Translations under genes and position numbers: made by a program
The notes under the pieces: generated by a model
The model's database searches: none
Seen by the model: the letters and a program-made list of their open reading frames with translations, nothing else
What the model was told of the DNA's origin: nothing
NCBI RefSeq assembly: GCF_000619945.1
Contig: NZ_JHVC01000018.1
Location: 9,182-73,181, forward strand
Reading direction: 5' to 3'
Source of the DNA: Clostridium lundense DSM 17049
GTDB lineage: Bacteria; Bacillota; Clostridia; Clostridiales; Clostridiaceae
DNA: 64,000 nt
Shown: piece after piece, positions 44,869-53,850 of the stretch
Position numbering within the stretch: position 1 is the stretch's first letter
Layout: every line of letters starts with the position of its first letter

Positions 44869-45705
44869 ATGTTGAATAAAGAATGTTTAAAAATAGCTTT
44901 CTATGGCAAAGGCGGTATTGGAAAGTCAACTATAGCTTCTAACCTATCAGCAGCTTTTGCAACATTAGGAATGAAAGTATTACATATTGGATGTGATCCT
45001 AAAGGGGATTCTACAAGAACTCTTATGGGATATAAAATACCAACATTACTTAATATTTTGGAAAAAGATACTCCTATATATGAAGAGGATTTTTTATTTA
45101 AGGGGTATAAAAATGTTCATTGTATTGAAGCTGGTGGGCCTAAGCCTGGAATGGGTTGTGCTGGCAGAGGAATAATAACTGTAATAGAAGAACTAACTGA
45201 TTTTAAGATTTTTGATAAACAATGGGATGTAATCATTTACGATGTACTGGGAGATGTGGTCTGTGGTGGATTTTCTACTCCTATAAGAGAAAAGCTTATA
45301 GATGCTGTATATATAGTTACCTCATCTGAATTTATGTCTATTTATGCTGCAAATAATATAATGAAAAGCATAAATACTTTTTCATCCATGAACGGTGCTT
45401 TACTTGGAGGAATTATTCACAATTGTAGAAGTTCAAATTCCAACATTGAAATAGTACAAAAATTTAGTAAAGATTGCAATACATCGATTTTAGATACTAT
45501 TCCTTATTCTAAGAATTTAGGTGTATCGGAACTTAAAGCTAAAACAGTTGTAGAAAATTTACCTAATTCGCCTGTTAGCTATAGTTTTATACAGCTAGCA
45601 AAAAAAATAATAAATAATAAAGATTATCATATACCAAATTCTTTAGATGATAACCTTATGGAAAAGCTTAGTGAGTCTATATTAAAAGAGATTACTAAAG
45701 AATAA
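44869..45705 (+). CDS. NifH-like nitrogenase-superfamily iron protein
   Basis: 278 residues. P-loop YGKGGIGKST (residues 12-21). The two ligands of the intersubunit [4Fe-4S] cluster are present as Cys97 in GMGCAGRGIIT and Cys132 in DVLGDVVCGGFSTPIR, the same numbering as in Azotobacter NifH. A switch-type GCDPKGDSTR follows strand 2. It should be an ATP-driven electron donor to a component-1 partner. Partners are the next two genes. No other nif genes are present, so nitrogen fixation is unlikely; group IV/V-type relatives reduce tetrapyrroles or C-S compounds. It is the first gene after the B12 riboswitch. Confidence 0.92.
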   Translation: MLNKECLKIAFYGKGGIGKSTIASNLSAAFATLGMKVLHIGCDPKGDSTRTLMGYKIPTLLNILEKDTPIYEEDFLFKGYKNVHCIEAGGPKPGMGCAGRGIITVIEELTDFKIFDKQWDVIIYDVLGDVVCGGFSTPIREKLIDAVYIVTSSEFMSIYAANNIMKSINTFSSMNGALLGGIIHNCRSSNSNIEIVQKFSKDCNTSILDTIPYSKNLGVSELKAKTVVENLPNSPVSYSFIQLAKKIINNKDYHIPNSLDDNLMEKLSESILKEITKE

Positions 45706-45717
45706 GAGAGGGGAATA

Positions 45718-46182
45718 GTGAATTTAATGAAAAACAATTTGTTAGATAAGGCTATAAAGAAAATGGACTTTGGTAAGATTATACATACAGCTTTATCGGT
45801 TCCAAATACCTGTGCATTGGCAGTTGGTCCAAAATCTTGCATAAGAATATTTTATTTTCAGGGAAGAAAAAAGAATTTAAATGATAGGTTATATATGCTT
45901 CCAGTATCTGAAATTCAATTAGTTTCCTCAACTCATTTAGATGAGTTTAAAGAAGCTGTAGAAGAAATTTTTATTAGAGAAAATCCTGAAAATTTAATAG
46001 TACTTATTATGTGTCCTGATATTATACTTGGAAGTAATTTTGAAAATCTTGTAAAATCCTTAGAAGAAAAATATAGAAAGAATATAAAGTTATTTAAAAG
46101 AGGTCCTTTAGTGGACAACATGATGTGTTCTAGTGAGAGAATGATGAATATAGTTAATGAATTATCACAGAAAAATATTTAA
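45718..46182 (+). CDS. Half-size nitrogenase component-1-like subunit
   Basis: 154 residues, a third of the length of a normal NifD/NifK-type chain. It contains one Rossmann-like domain: CALAVGPKSC (Cys32, Cys41), NLIVLIMCPDIILGSNFENL (Cys99) and a tail with MMCSSE (Cys137). The segment GSNFENLVKSLEEKYRKNIK aligns by eye with GSNLKGIADILEKKLKVPVI of the next protein, so it is a paralog of that protein's N-terminal domain. It probably pairs with it to hold an Fe-S cluster. Start is GTG with SD GAGAGGGGA; ATG 45727 is an alternative. Confidence 0.75.
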   Translation: MNLMKNNLLDKAIKKMDFGKIIHTALSVPNTCALAVGPKSCIRIFYFQGRKKNLNDRLYMLPVSEIQLVSSTHLDEFKEAVEEIFIRENPENLIVLIMCPDIILGSNFENLVKSLEEKYRKNIKLFKRGPLVDNMMCSSERMMNIVNELSQKNI

Positions 46183-46199
46183 TATGGAGTGTGAATTTT

Positions 46200-47387
46200 A
46201 TGAACAAGTTATTTCAGTTTATCCCTCCCTTTGCTAGTGATTATTCAGGAATATGCTCTGTTTTAATGCAATTAGAAGATTGTTTAAATATATTAATAAC
46301 CCCTAAAGGATGTATTAAAACTATATTGGAAATAGACAACGTAGATAAACTTGAAGATACTAATTTATATTATACAACTTTAACACAGAAACATGTAATA
46401 TCAGGATTTGATGAAAGCATTATATGCAGTATCCTTGAAATTTTTGAAAATAATCCGAAAAAATGCATAAATATCATAAATACACCTGTTCCAAGTATTA
46501 TAGGAAGTAACTTAAAAGGAATAGCTGATATTTTAGAAAAAAAACTTAAAGTTCCAGTAATTTTATTTGATTCCACAGGCTTTGAAAATTATTCTTTTGG
46601 AATAAGTGAAGCATTATTAAATATAGGTAAAAAATTTATAAATACTAATATTACTAAAAAATCAAACTCTGTAAATATATTAGGATATTCTTCTTTAATT
46701 ATTGGAAATAAATTAAATCTATATAATATTGAAGAACTTATAAAAAATTGTGGAATAGAAATAATTTCAACCTGGTGTAATGAAACTACCATAGAAAAAT
46801 TTAAATATGCTTCTGATGCTAGCTTAAATATTGTTATTTCCGCAGAAGGAATTCCATTAGCAGAATACATGAAAGATAAATTTAATATTCCATATATAAT
46901 AGACATTCCTATAGGTGTGGCTGGAACTATTAAATTTTTAAATTCTATCGAGAATATGTTAAATATTAAAGTGAAATTTCCTATATGTAAAATTAATAGA
47001 ATTTCTTCAGATAAAAAAGTTTTAATAATAGGAAATCCTGTAGAAAATTTAGCAATTAGATATTGCTTAAATAAAGATTTTGCATTAAAAGAAATTAAAA
47101 CAATTTCTCTAATTTCTTCAAGTAGAAAAGAAAAAAGACTTTATAAGTATAGCATTTTTTCAGACATTAACTTTGTTTACAGCGAGTATGAATTAGCAAA
47201 AATTATGAAGAAATTTGATTTTGATATATTAATATCTGATCCTTTATATTATGACCTTATAAATAAACAAGCTACTATCATACCAATTCCACATATAGGA
47301 TTAAGCGGTGGAGAATTTATAAAAGATAGTACTAATTATATATTTAAAAATGGTTTTAAATACTTTTATAAATACTTATTACAATAA
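46200..47387 (+). CDS. Nitrogenase component-1-like (NifD/NifK superfamily) protein
   Basis: About 395 residues. N-terminal Cys19 (FASDYSGICSVL), Cys28 and Cys38 (ILITPKGC) lie where P-cluster or [4Fe-4S] ligands occur. Next comes TPVPSIIGSNLKGIADILE and the FDSTGFENYSFGISEALLNI element typical of component-1 proteins. Two further Rossmann-like domains end in SDPLYYDL and PHIGLSGGEFI. I chose ATG 46200 (10 nt after GGAG); GTG 46191 is less likely. The substrate is unknown. Gene order (NifH-like, half subunit, this, importer) suggests reduction of an imported compound. Confidence 0.82.
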   Translation: MNKLFQFIPPFASDYSGICSVLMQLEDCLNILITPKGCIKTILEIDNVDKLEDTNLYYTTLTQKHVISGFDESIICSILEIFENNPKKCINIINTPVPSIIGSNLKGIADILEKKLKVPVILFDSTGFENYSFGISEALLNIGKKFINTNITKKSNSVNILGYSSLIIGNKLNLYNIEELIKNCGIEIISTWCNETTIEKFKYASDASLNIVISAEGIPLAEYMKDKFNIPYIIDIPIGVAGTIKFLNSIENMLNIKVKFPICKINRISSDKKVLIIGNPVENLAIRYCLNKDFALKEIKTISLISSSRKEKRLYKYSIFSDINFVYSEYELAKIMKKFDFDILISDPLYYDLINKQATIIPIPHIGLSGGEFIKDSTNYIFKNGFKYFYKYLLQ

Positions 47388-47409
47388 AGATATGAAGGGA
47401 TGTATAAAA

Positions 47410-48480
47410 ATGAAATCAAAAAAAATAAAATCAATAATGGCAATGATAATTTTAACATTAGGGCTTACGGCCTGTGGCCAAGCAACAACTTCTAATAAAA
47501 ATCAGGTTAAAACACGAACTGTAACTGATACTGTAGGAAACAAAGTAACTATTGCTGAAAATATAAATAAAATTGCAGTTACCCCTATTCCTTGGTCTTC
47601 TATAATTTACGCTGTAGATGGAACTGGAGACAAAATAATTGGTATGAATGCATCTGCCAAAAAGTCTTATGAAAAAAGTATATTAAAATCACTTGCCCCA
47701 GAAATAGAAAAAGCCTCTACTAAGTTTATTGACAACAATTTCACAGTAAATATTGAAGAAGCTCTAAAAGCAAAACCTGATTTATTTATTCAATGGGATA
47801 ATCAAGAAAAAAGCATTAAGCAATTGACAGAAGCGGGTATACCAACTATTGCTTTAAAATATGGAACCCAGGAAGATTTGGAAAATGGAATAAAATTAAT
47901 TGGACAAGTACTAAAAAAAGAAGATAGAGCAAATAAATTAATTGGTTATCATAAGGATAATTTAAAGTATTTTGAATCCAAGCAAACAGAACTTAAAGAC
48001 AAAAAAAAGCCTAGAGTATTATATTTAAGAGATGATCAATTAAAAGTTGCTGGAAATAAATCTTATAATAACTCTATGATCCATAAAACTGGTGGTGTTA
48101 ATGTAGCTAAAGATGTACCAGGCCAATGGAGTAATGTAAATATGGAGCAGGTAATGAAATGGAATCCTGAAATAATATATGTAAGTAATTTTTCAGATAT
48201 ACAACCATGTGATTTAATAAACAATAAAATTAAAGGACAAGATTGGAGTAAAATTGATGCAGTAAAAAATAAAAAAGTTTACAAAACACCTATTGGAATA
48301 TATAGATGGGATGCTCCATGTGTTGAAAGTTATCTTATGTTTAAATGGATGGGGTCCATTCAGCAACCAACTATATTTAATGACTATAAAATGGAAGATG
48401 AATTAAAAAAATTCTATAAAGAATTTTTGAATCATGATTTATCAAAAGAAGAAATAAAAAATATATTACATGAAAAATAA
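47410..48480 (+). CDS. BtuF/FepB-type ABC substrate-binding lipoprotein
   Basis: About 356 residues. Lipobox LTAC (Cys22), then a class III binding fold (RTVTDTVGNKVTIAENINKI, VNIEEALKAKPDLFIQWDN, VMKWNPEIIYVSNF). This cluster of proteins binds cobalamin, haem, siderophores or metal chelates. The C-terminal WDAPCVESYLMFKWMG stretch with its Trp and Cys may shape the pocket. ATG 47410 follows AAGGGA; the longer frame from 47350 overlaps the previous gene. It starts 22 nt after the component-1-like gene. Confidence 0.87.
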   Translation: MKSKKIKSIMAMIILTLGLTACGQATTSNKNQVKTRTVTDTVGNKVTIAENINKIAVTPIPWSSIIYAVDGTGDKIIGMNASAKKSYEKSILKSLAPEIEKASTKFIDNNFTVNIEEALKAKPDLFIQWDNQEKSIKQLTEAGIPTIALKYGTQEDLENGIKLIGQVLKKEDRANKLIGYHKDNLKYFESKQTELKDKKKPRVLYLRDDQLKVAGNKSYNNSMIHKTGGVNVAKDVPGQWSNVNMEQVMKWNPEIIYVSNFSDIQPCDLINNKIKGQDWSKIDAVKNKKVYKTPIGIYRWDAPCVESYLMFKWMGSIQQPTIFNDYKMEDELKKFYKEFLNHDLSKEEIKNILHEK

Positions 48481-48497
48481 TAACTTAGGAGATTTAA

Positions 48498-49520
48498 ATG
48501 AATTGTAAAAAATGTAATATTAAAATAAAATATGTTTTACTTATAATAACATTAATAAGTACTTTTTTTATTTCCCTATTTCTAGGAAGATTTTTAATTT
48601 CACCATTGGTTGTAATAAAAACCTTTGGTGAAATTATATCCCAAATAAATTGTTCTTCAAATTCTATAGAAACATCTGTAATAGCAAATATAAGACTTCC
48701 TAGAACTATTTTAAGTATGCTAGTTGGAGCAGGACTATCAATATCAGGGGCTACTTTTCAAGGAATATTTAAAAATCCATTAGTAAGTCCTGATATTTTA
48801 GGAGTAAATGCTGGAGCAGCCTTTGGAGCTGTATTAGCTATACTTTTTTGTGGATTAAATAGTAATGTAACTTTTTATGCTATCTTATTTGGAATCATAA
48901 GTGTGTGTATAACTTATATGTTATCTAAAAATAAGGAATCTGGTCCTGTATTATCATTAGTTTTATCAGGCATAATAGTTTCATCTGTATTTTCTTCATT
49001 AATATCTCTTATAAAATATGTAGCAGATCCCTATGATAAATTGCCAACAATTACATATTGGCTTATGGGTAGTTTCTCAAAATGTTCTTATGATGATTTG
49101 AAATTTATATTTTTGCCAATTACTGTGTCTATTATTCTATTATTAATGATGAGATGGAGAATAAATATTTTATCTCTTGGAGATGAAGAAGCTCATTCTT
49201 TAGGAATAGATCCTAAAAAAATAAGACTAATTATTATAGCTTTAGTAACTATAATAACTGCTTGTTCAGTTACTATTGCTGGAATAATTGGGTGGGTAGG
49301 TTTAGTAATACCTCATATAAGCAGAATAATGTTTGGCGTTGATCATAGTAGATTATTACCTGTATCTTGTATTATAGGTGCCATATTTTTAACATTAGTT
49401 GATATAATAGCACGAACTGCTACATCAGTTGAAATTCCTATTGGTATTCTAACAGCTCTTATAGGAGCACCATTCTTTGGGTGGTTAATTAAAAAGAAGA
49501 ATAAAGGTGATTGGGCATGA
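48498..49520 (+). CDS. FecCD/BtuC-type ABC permease
   Basis: 340 residues, about ten helices. RLPRTILSMLVGAGLSISGATFQGIFKNPLVSPDILGVNAGAAFGA is the N-terminal BtuC/FecCD hallmark (about residues 66-110). The coupling segment LGIDPKKIRLIIIALVT and GWVGLVIPHISRIMFG follow. It imports a B12- or siderophore-class compound with the neighbouring binding protein and ATPase. The ATPase start overlaps its stop. Confidence 0.93.
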   Translation: MNCKKCNIKIKYVLLIITLISTFFISLFLGRFLISPLVVIKTFGEIISQINCSSNSIETSVIANIRLPRTILSMLVGAGLSISGATFQGIFKNPLVSPDILGVNAGAAFGAVLAILFCGLNSNVTFYAILFGIISVCITYMLSKNKESGPVLSLVLSGIIVSSVFSSLISLIKYVADPYDKLPTITYWLMGSFSKCSYDDLKFIFLPITVSIILLLMMRWRINILSLGDEEAHSLGIDPKKIRLIIIALVTIITACSVTIAGIIGWVGLVIPHISRIMFGVDHSRLLPVSCIIGAIFLTLVDIIARTATSVEIPIGILTALIGAPFFGWLIKKKNKGDWA

Positions 49521-50299
49521 TTTTAGAAATTAAAAATGGCTATTTTTCTTATGAAAATAATAATGAGCCTATTTTAAAAGATATAAATTTTTCTTTATGT
49601 GAAGGTGAAATAATGACAATATTGGGTCAAAATGGAGTTGGTAAGACAACTTTACTTAAATGTATAACAGGAATATTAAAGTGGAAAAGTGGATCTACAC
49701 TTATTAATGGAGAGTTAATAAATCTTAATAATGGAATAAAAAAAATGGGCTATGTACCTCAAGCGCATCCAATAAATTTTGCATATACGGTAAAAGAAAT
49801 GATATTGATGGGCAGAGCATCCTATATAGGATTATTTTCTACACCTTCAAAAGAAGATAAGTTAATGGCTGAAGAAGTTATGAAAGACATTGGAATATTA
49901 CATTTGAAGAATAGAGAATGTTCAAAATTAAGTGGTGGTCAGCTTCAATTGGTATTTATTGCTAGAGCATTAGTTTCAGAGCCTAAAATTCTAGTTTTAG
50001 ATGAACCCGAGTCTCATCTAGATTTTAAAAATCAGCTTATAATGTTAGATATTATAAAGAATTTAACTAAAACTCGAGGATTAGCATGTATTTTTAATAC
50101 TCATTATCCTGAACATGCTTTGAAAATATCAGATAAGACATTGATGATATCTTCAGAAGGATATGTGTTTGGTAATACTAATGAAATCATTACAGAAAAA
50201 AATATAGAACATTTTTTTGATGTAACTGCAAAAATATTATCCTTTAAAGAAAAAAATCTAGACTTTAAAACTATTGTTCCTGTAGATTTTATATTATAG
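49517..50299 (+). CDS. BtuD/FepC-type ABC ATPase
   Basis: 260 residues. Walker A GQNGVGKTT (about 36-44), Q-loop YVPQAHPINF, signature LSGGQLQLVFIARAL (about 134-148), Walker B ILVLDEPESHLDF and switch His NTHYPEHAL. ATG 49517 overlaps the permease TGA. It ends the B12-riboswitch operon, followed by a terminator. Confidence 0.93.
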   Translation: MILEIKNGYFSYENNNEPILKDINFSLCEGEIMTILGQNGVGKTTLLKCITGILKWKSGSTLINGELINLNNGIKKMGYVPQAHPINFAYTVKEMILMGRASYIGLFSTPSKEDKLMAEEVMKDIGILHLKNRECSKLSGGQLQLVFIARALVSEPKILVLDEPESHLDFKNQLIMLDIIKNLTKTRGLACIFNTHYPEHALKISDKTLMISSEGYVFGNTNEIITEKNIEHFFDVTAKILSFKEKNLDFKTIVPVDFIL

Positions 50300-50311
50300 T
50301 TAAATATTAAG

Positions 50312-50352
50312 GAGTATGCTAAATAATCATTTTATTTGGTATACTCTTTTTT
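50312..50352 (+). terminator. Terminator of the nitrogenase-like/importer operon
   Basis: The arms GAGTATGCTAAATAA and TTATTTGGTATACTC are followed by six T's. Confidence 0.88.
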
Positions 50353-50449
50353 ATTGCATCAAATGAATATGATATAATTACCAGTAGTTAAATGAAAATA
50401 TAGTAGGCTATAAATAAAAGGAGAAAAATTTTTGTTATTAGGAGGAAAA

Positions 50450-51439
50450 ATGAATAAGTTAAGAAAAGTGATGAAGAAAAAAATAACTTGGTTTTTTATT
50501 TTACTAGTTGCATTTATTTACGTAAATAATAGTTCTTTTCTTGTTAAACATGGGAATAAGAAATCGTTTCTTCTTGCCCACAGAGGACTAGCTCAAACTT
50601 TTCCTATGGAAGGGATAACAGGTGAAACAAATACAGCTCAACGTATATACAAACCTGAACATCCTTATTTGGAAAATACCATTCCATCTATGGAGGCAGC
50701 TTTTAAGGCTGGAGCTGACATAGTTGAATTTGATGTTCAACTAACTAAGGATGGGCAAATGGCTATTTTTCATGATGCTTCATTGGAATACCGAACTAAT
50801 GGAAAAGGAAATATACGAGAATATACAATGAAGGAACTAAAAAAATTTGATATTGGATATGGTTATACTGCTGACAATGGTAAAACTTTTCCTTTCAGAG
50901 GGAAGGGTATTGATCTTATGCCTTCCTTAGATGAAGTAATGAACTATTTTCCTAAGAGTTCATTTTTAATTCATATTAAGAGTAATGACGCAAAAGAGAG
51001 CGAAGTTTTAGCGGAATATCTTAATAACTTACCAAAAGATCGTTTAACTAAACTTATTGTATATGGTGCGAATGAGCCTATTGATGTTATTAAGAAAAAG
51101 ATTCCAGACTTGCGTGTAATGTCTAAGGCAACTATGAAAAAAGCATTGATTTCTTATTTGGCTATAGGTTGGACGGGCTACATGCCTGCATCAATGAAAA
51201 ATACATATTTACATTTGCCACAAAAATATGCTCGTGTATTGTGGGGATGGCCTAATCGTTTTATTCAAAGGATGGATGATGCAAATTCACTTTTCGTTAT
51301 TGTAGCAGGGGATGGGCAATGGTCTGAGGGATTTGATACGGTTGAGGACTTGAAGCAAATACCAGCTAACTATTCAGGGGGTATTTGGACAAATCGTATA
51401 GATAGGATAGCACATTTATTTAAGAGTAATGATAGATGA
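50450..51439 (+). CDS. Glycerophosphodiester phosphodiesterase, membrane anchored
   Basis: About 329 residues. An N-terminal helix (about 12-28) is followed by a GDPD TIM barrel: AHRGLAQTFPMEG (catalytic His-Arg), ENTIPSMEAAFKAGADIVEFDVQLTKDG (Glu and Asp metal ligands) and MAIFHDASLEYRTNGKG. It cleaves glycerophosphodiesters to glycerol 3-phosphate and an alcohol, perhaps at the cell surface. ATG 50450 follows TTAGGAGG. Confidence 0.92.
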   Translation: MNKLRKVMKKKITWFFILLVAFIYVNNSSFLVKHGNKKSFLLAHRGLAQTFPMEGITGETNTAQRIYKPEHPYLENTIPSMEAAFKAGADIVEFDVQLTKDGQMAIFHDASLEYRTNGKGNIREYTMKELKKFDIGYGYTADNGKTFPFRGKGIDLMPSLDEVMNYFPKSSFLIHIKSNDAKESEVLAEYLNNLPKDRLTKLIVYGANEPIDVIKKKIPDLRVMSKATMKKALISYLAIGWTGYMPASMKNTYLHLPQKYARVLWGWPNRFIQRMDDANSLFVIVAGDGQWSEGFDTVEDLKQIPANYSGGIWTNRIDRIAHLFKSNDR

Positions 51440-51570
51440 AAATTGAGTAATATAACTTATTTTAGCATATTTGGTTATGTAATTGAAATACTTATGAAGT
51501 ATAGTGGATAAAATTAAGTTGAATGGATAGAATGAAAGAAGGTTGAAAAGGCATAAGGAGAAGTGATGGC

Positions 51571-52080
51571 ATGAGAGTATTGGAAAGCAAGAGACTAATT
51601 TTGAGACCTTGGAAAATCTCTGATTTAGATGATTTGCATGAATTGACATCTAATAAAGAGGTAGCAAGTCTAGCAGGATTTAATGTGAAGAATAATAAGA
51701 TGGATACTTTAAATATTTTGCAACAATTTATTATAGATTCAGCTAGCTCATTATGGGCAATTGAGCTAAAGAGTTTAAATAAAGTAATTGGGTGGGTTGA
51801 ATTACATAAATTTTTAGAAAAAATGAATGAGGATTGGAAAGAAATAGGGTTTGCTTTATCACAAAAATACTGGGGGCAAGCACTAATGCCAGAAGCAGTT
51901 AAAGAAGTACTTAATTATGGATTTAAAGAAGAAAAAATTAATTCTATAGTATGTTCACATTTTATAAATAATATTAGATCTAAAAGAGTAATTGAAAAAT
52001 GTGGTTTTAAGTATGCCAAAGGAACTAATGATAAACTTTATTACTTTCTCAATAAAGTTGACTTTGAATTAATAAGCTAA
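51571..52080 (+). CDS. GNAT-family N-acetyltransferase (RimJ/RimL type)
   Basis: 169 residues. RVLESKRLILRPWKISDLDD opens the Acetyltransf_3 fold. The acetyl-CoA region is FALSQKYWGQALMPEAVKEVL, and the C-terminal NIRSKRVIEKCGFKYAKG is typical. It may acetylate a protein N-terminus or a small amine. The SD AAGGAGAAGTG is present. First gene of the accessory block. Confidence 0.85.
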   Translation: MRVLESKRLILRPWKISDLDDLHELTSNKEVASLAGFNVKNNKMDTLNILQQFIIDSASSLWAIELKSLNKVIGWVELHKFLEKMNEDWKEIGFALSQKYWGQALMPEAVKEVLNYGFKEEKINSIVCSHFINNIRSKRVIEKCGFKYAKGTNDKLYYFLNKVDFELIS

Positions 52081-52133
52081 AGTAGTAGAAAGCGGATAAA
52101 TTTATCCGATAGATATACGAAGGGGGTTTTAGT

Positions 52134-52652
52134 ATGGAGTTAATTAAAGATATTCATGAAGATGAATTTGGAGATATGGAGGGGCAAGTTTATTTTAAGT
52201 TTTTTAATAAATATATTGATATAAATTTTGAAAAAGATGTTTCAATGGATTATGTTGTGCAGAATGTTAAATATTTAAATTCAATAAGTGCAGATGTTAT
52301 TTTGAAATTATGTGAGTATTCATTTATATATTGTAAAGATTTTACTAAAGCATATCCAGATATTCAGTATAATGAAGGATTAGTAGAAATTTTAAAGCCT
52401 TTAGAGGTTCTAAAATACATGGAGATATGTAGTTTAAAAGTAGACATGCCACAAGATGACACAACATGTGTATTAAATCTTAGTGGTGGATGTGATTGGG
52501 AAGATGAGGAAGGAATGCAATGGCTTATTAGAGATGATGAAGTTATATATGTTGGATCATGGGATGATTTAGATCCATGGATGGAAAACTTGGACAAAGG
52601 TTGGTGCAATTATGTAACAGGGTGGCGTTTAAATTCTTATGATTTTTTATAG
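52134..52652 (+). CDS. DUF6985-like protein, possible immunity factor
   Basis: 172 residues, acidic. The C-terminal CDWEDEEGMQWLIRDDEVIY, YVGSWDDLDPW and the first half (FKFFNKYIDINFEKDV) resemble DUF6985 proteins, often found in polymorphic-toxin immunity neighbourhoods. No toxin gene is adjacent. The SD AAGGGGGTTTT is strong. Function is inferred from class only. Confidence 0.6.
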   Translation: MELIKDIHEDEFGDMEGQVYFKFFNKYIDINFEKDVSMDYVVQNVKYLNSISADVILKLCEYSFIYCKDFTKAYPDIQYNEGLVEILKPLEVLKYMEICSLKVDMPQDDTTCVLNLSGGCDWEDEEGMQWLIRDDEVIYVGSWDDLDPWMENLDKGWCNYVTGWRLNSYDFL

Positions 52653-52852
52653 TGAAGTTTATTTTTACTCATAAATCTTTTTAATAACTTAGCATTGCTT
52701 TAATACGCACAGCATCCTACGCAGAAATTGTATCTATGGTGGTTGCGAGAAATACTCATTGGTTAGCATGATCGTAATGGTTGAAATACTCAATAAAAAG
52801 GTGAACGAATGCTGTTAATAGAAAACTATTTATATTATGAGGAGGGGAAAAA

Positions 52853-53755
52853 ATGAAAAAACATATCGATCTGCATATGCACTCAATTTATAGCGACGAT
52901 GGAGAATTTACGCCTTCCCAGTTAGTTTACCAGTGCAAGCAGGCAGGTATCCGTATTATGTCTATTTCAGATCATAACTGTGTAAAGTCAAACAAGGAAG
53001 CCGAAGTAGAAGCACACAAGGCGGGCATTCAGTATATTCCTGCTATTGAGATTGATTGTACCTACAAGGATGTAAATTTGCATGTGCTTGGATATGGAAT
53101 TAATTATGAAAGCCAAGAATTTGCCATGATAGAAGAAAATGTGGTCACACAGGAATTGAAAGCATCACAAGAAAGATTAAAGTTGACGCATCAACTGGGT
53201 TTTCAGATTACTCAAGATGAGTTGAAAGCTGTTTCTAATAAAGGCTATGGGAAAAACATTTGGACTGGTGAAATGATTGCGGAAGTTCTTCTTCAAAAAG
53301 AAAAATACCTTAACAATGAATTACTTAAGCCTTACCGCAGTGGAGGTTTGCGTAGTGATAACCCTTATGTTAATTTTTATTGGGATTATTATTCACAGGG
53401 AAAGCTTTGTTATGCAGAAATTAAATTTCCCACTCTTGAAGAAATTATAGGAATAATTCATAAAAATGGAGGTAAAGCGGTGCTGGCACATCCGGGAAAC
53501 AATCTAAAGGGAAAGTTTGAATTATTTGATGATATAGTTTTATGTGGTATTGATGGTGTAGAAGCTTTCAGCAGTTACCATAACATAACAAATGCCTATA
53601 ATTTTTACGTTAGATCACAAAAATATTCGCTTTTGGTTACCTGCGGAAGTGACTATCATGGAAAAACAAAGCCTTCTATACAGCTTGGCGAAAGTGGATG
53701 TTTTATTGATGAGAAAGAAATTGAAACACAATTATTAAACTTTGAGCTTTTATAA
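52853..53755 (+). CDS. PHP-domain metal-dependent phosphoesterase
   Basis: 300 residues. PHP motifs: HIDLHMHSIYSDDG (HxH, about 4-17), ISDHNCVKS, IPAIEIDC, VLAHPGNN and CGSDYHGKTKP. Relatives (YciV/TrpH type) hydrolyse 3',5'-bisnucleotides or oligonucleotides. Codon use is visibly more GC-rich (CGC, CTG, GCG codons) than neighbours, suggesting recent acquisition. The 200-nt gap before it has the same flavour and no gene I recognise. Confidence 0.88.
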   Translation: MKKHIDLHMHSIYSDDGEFTPSQLVYQCKQAGIRIMSISDHNCVKSNKEAEVEAHKAGIQYIPAIEIDCTYKDVNLHVLGYGINYESQEFAMIEENVVTQELKASQERLKLTHQLGFQITQDELKAVSNKGYGKNIWTGEMIAEVLLQKEKYLNNELLKPYRSGGLRSDNPYVNFYWDYYSQGKLCYAEIKFPTLEEIIGIIHKNGGKAVLAHPGNNLKGKFELFDDIVLCGIDGVEAFSSYHNITNAYNFYVRSQKYSLLVTCGSDYHGKTKPSIQLGESGCFIDEKEIETQLLNFELL

Positions 53756-53850
53756 ATATATTGAATACCTAACAGATAATAAATACCCATTACAGGAGGG
53801 TCTATTATTTTAATTGTTAACAAAATATACGCGCATAGGAGAGATAGAAT

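Noticed and set aside
44869..47387. True nitrogen-fixation genes (nifHDK)
   Set aside because: The NifH-like protein is convincing, but there are no nifE/N/B genes, one component-1 subunit is half size, and control is by a cobalamin riboswitch.
52653..52852. Possible pseudogene before the PHP gene
   Set aside because: No frame gives recognisable protein sequence for more than a few residues.
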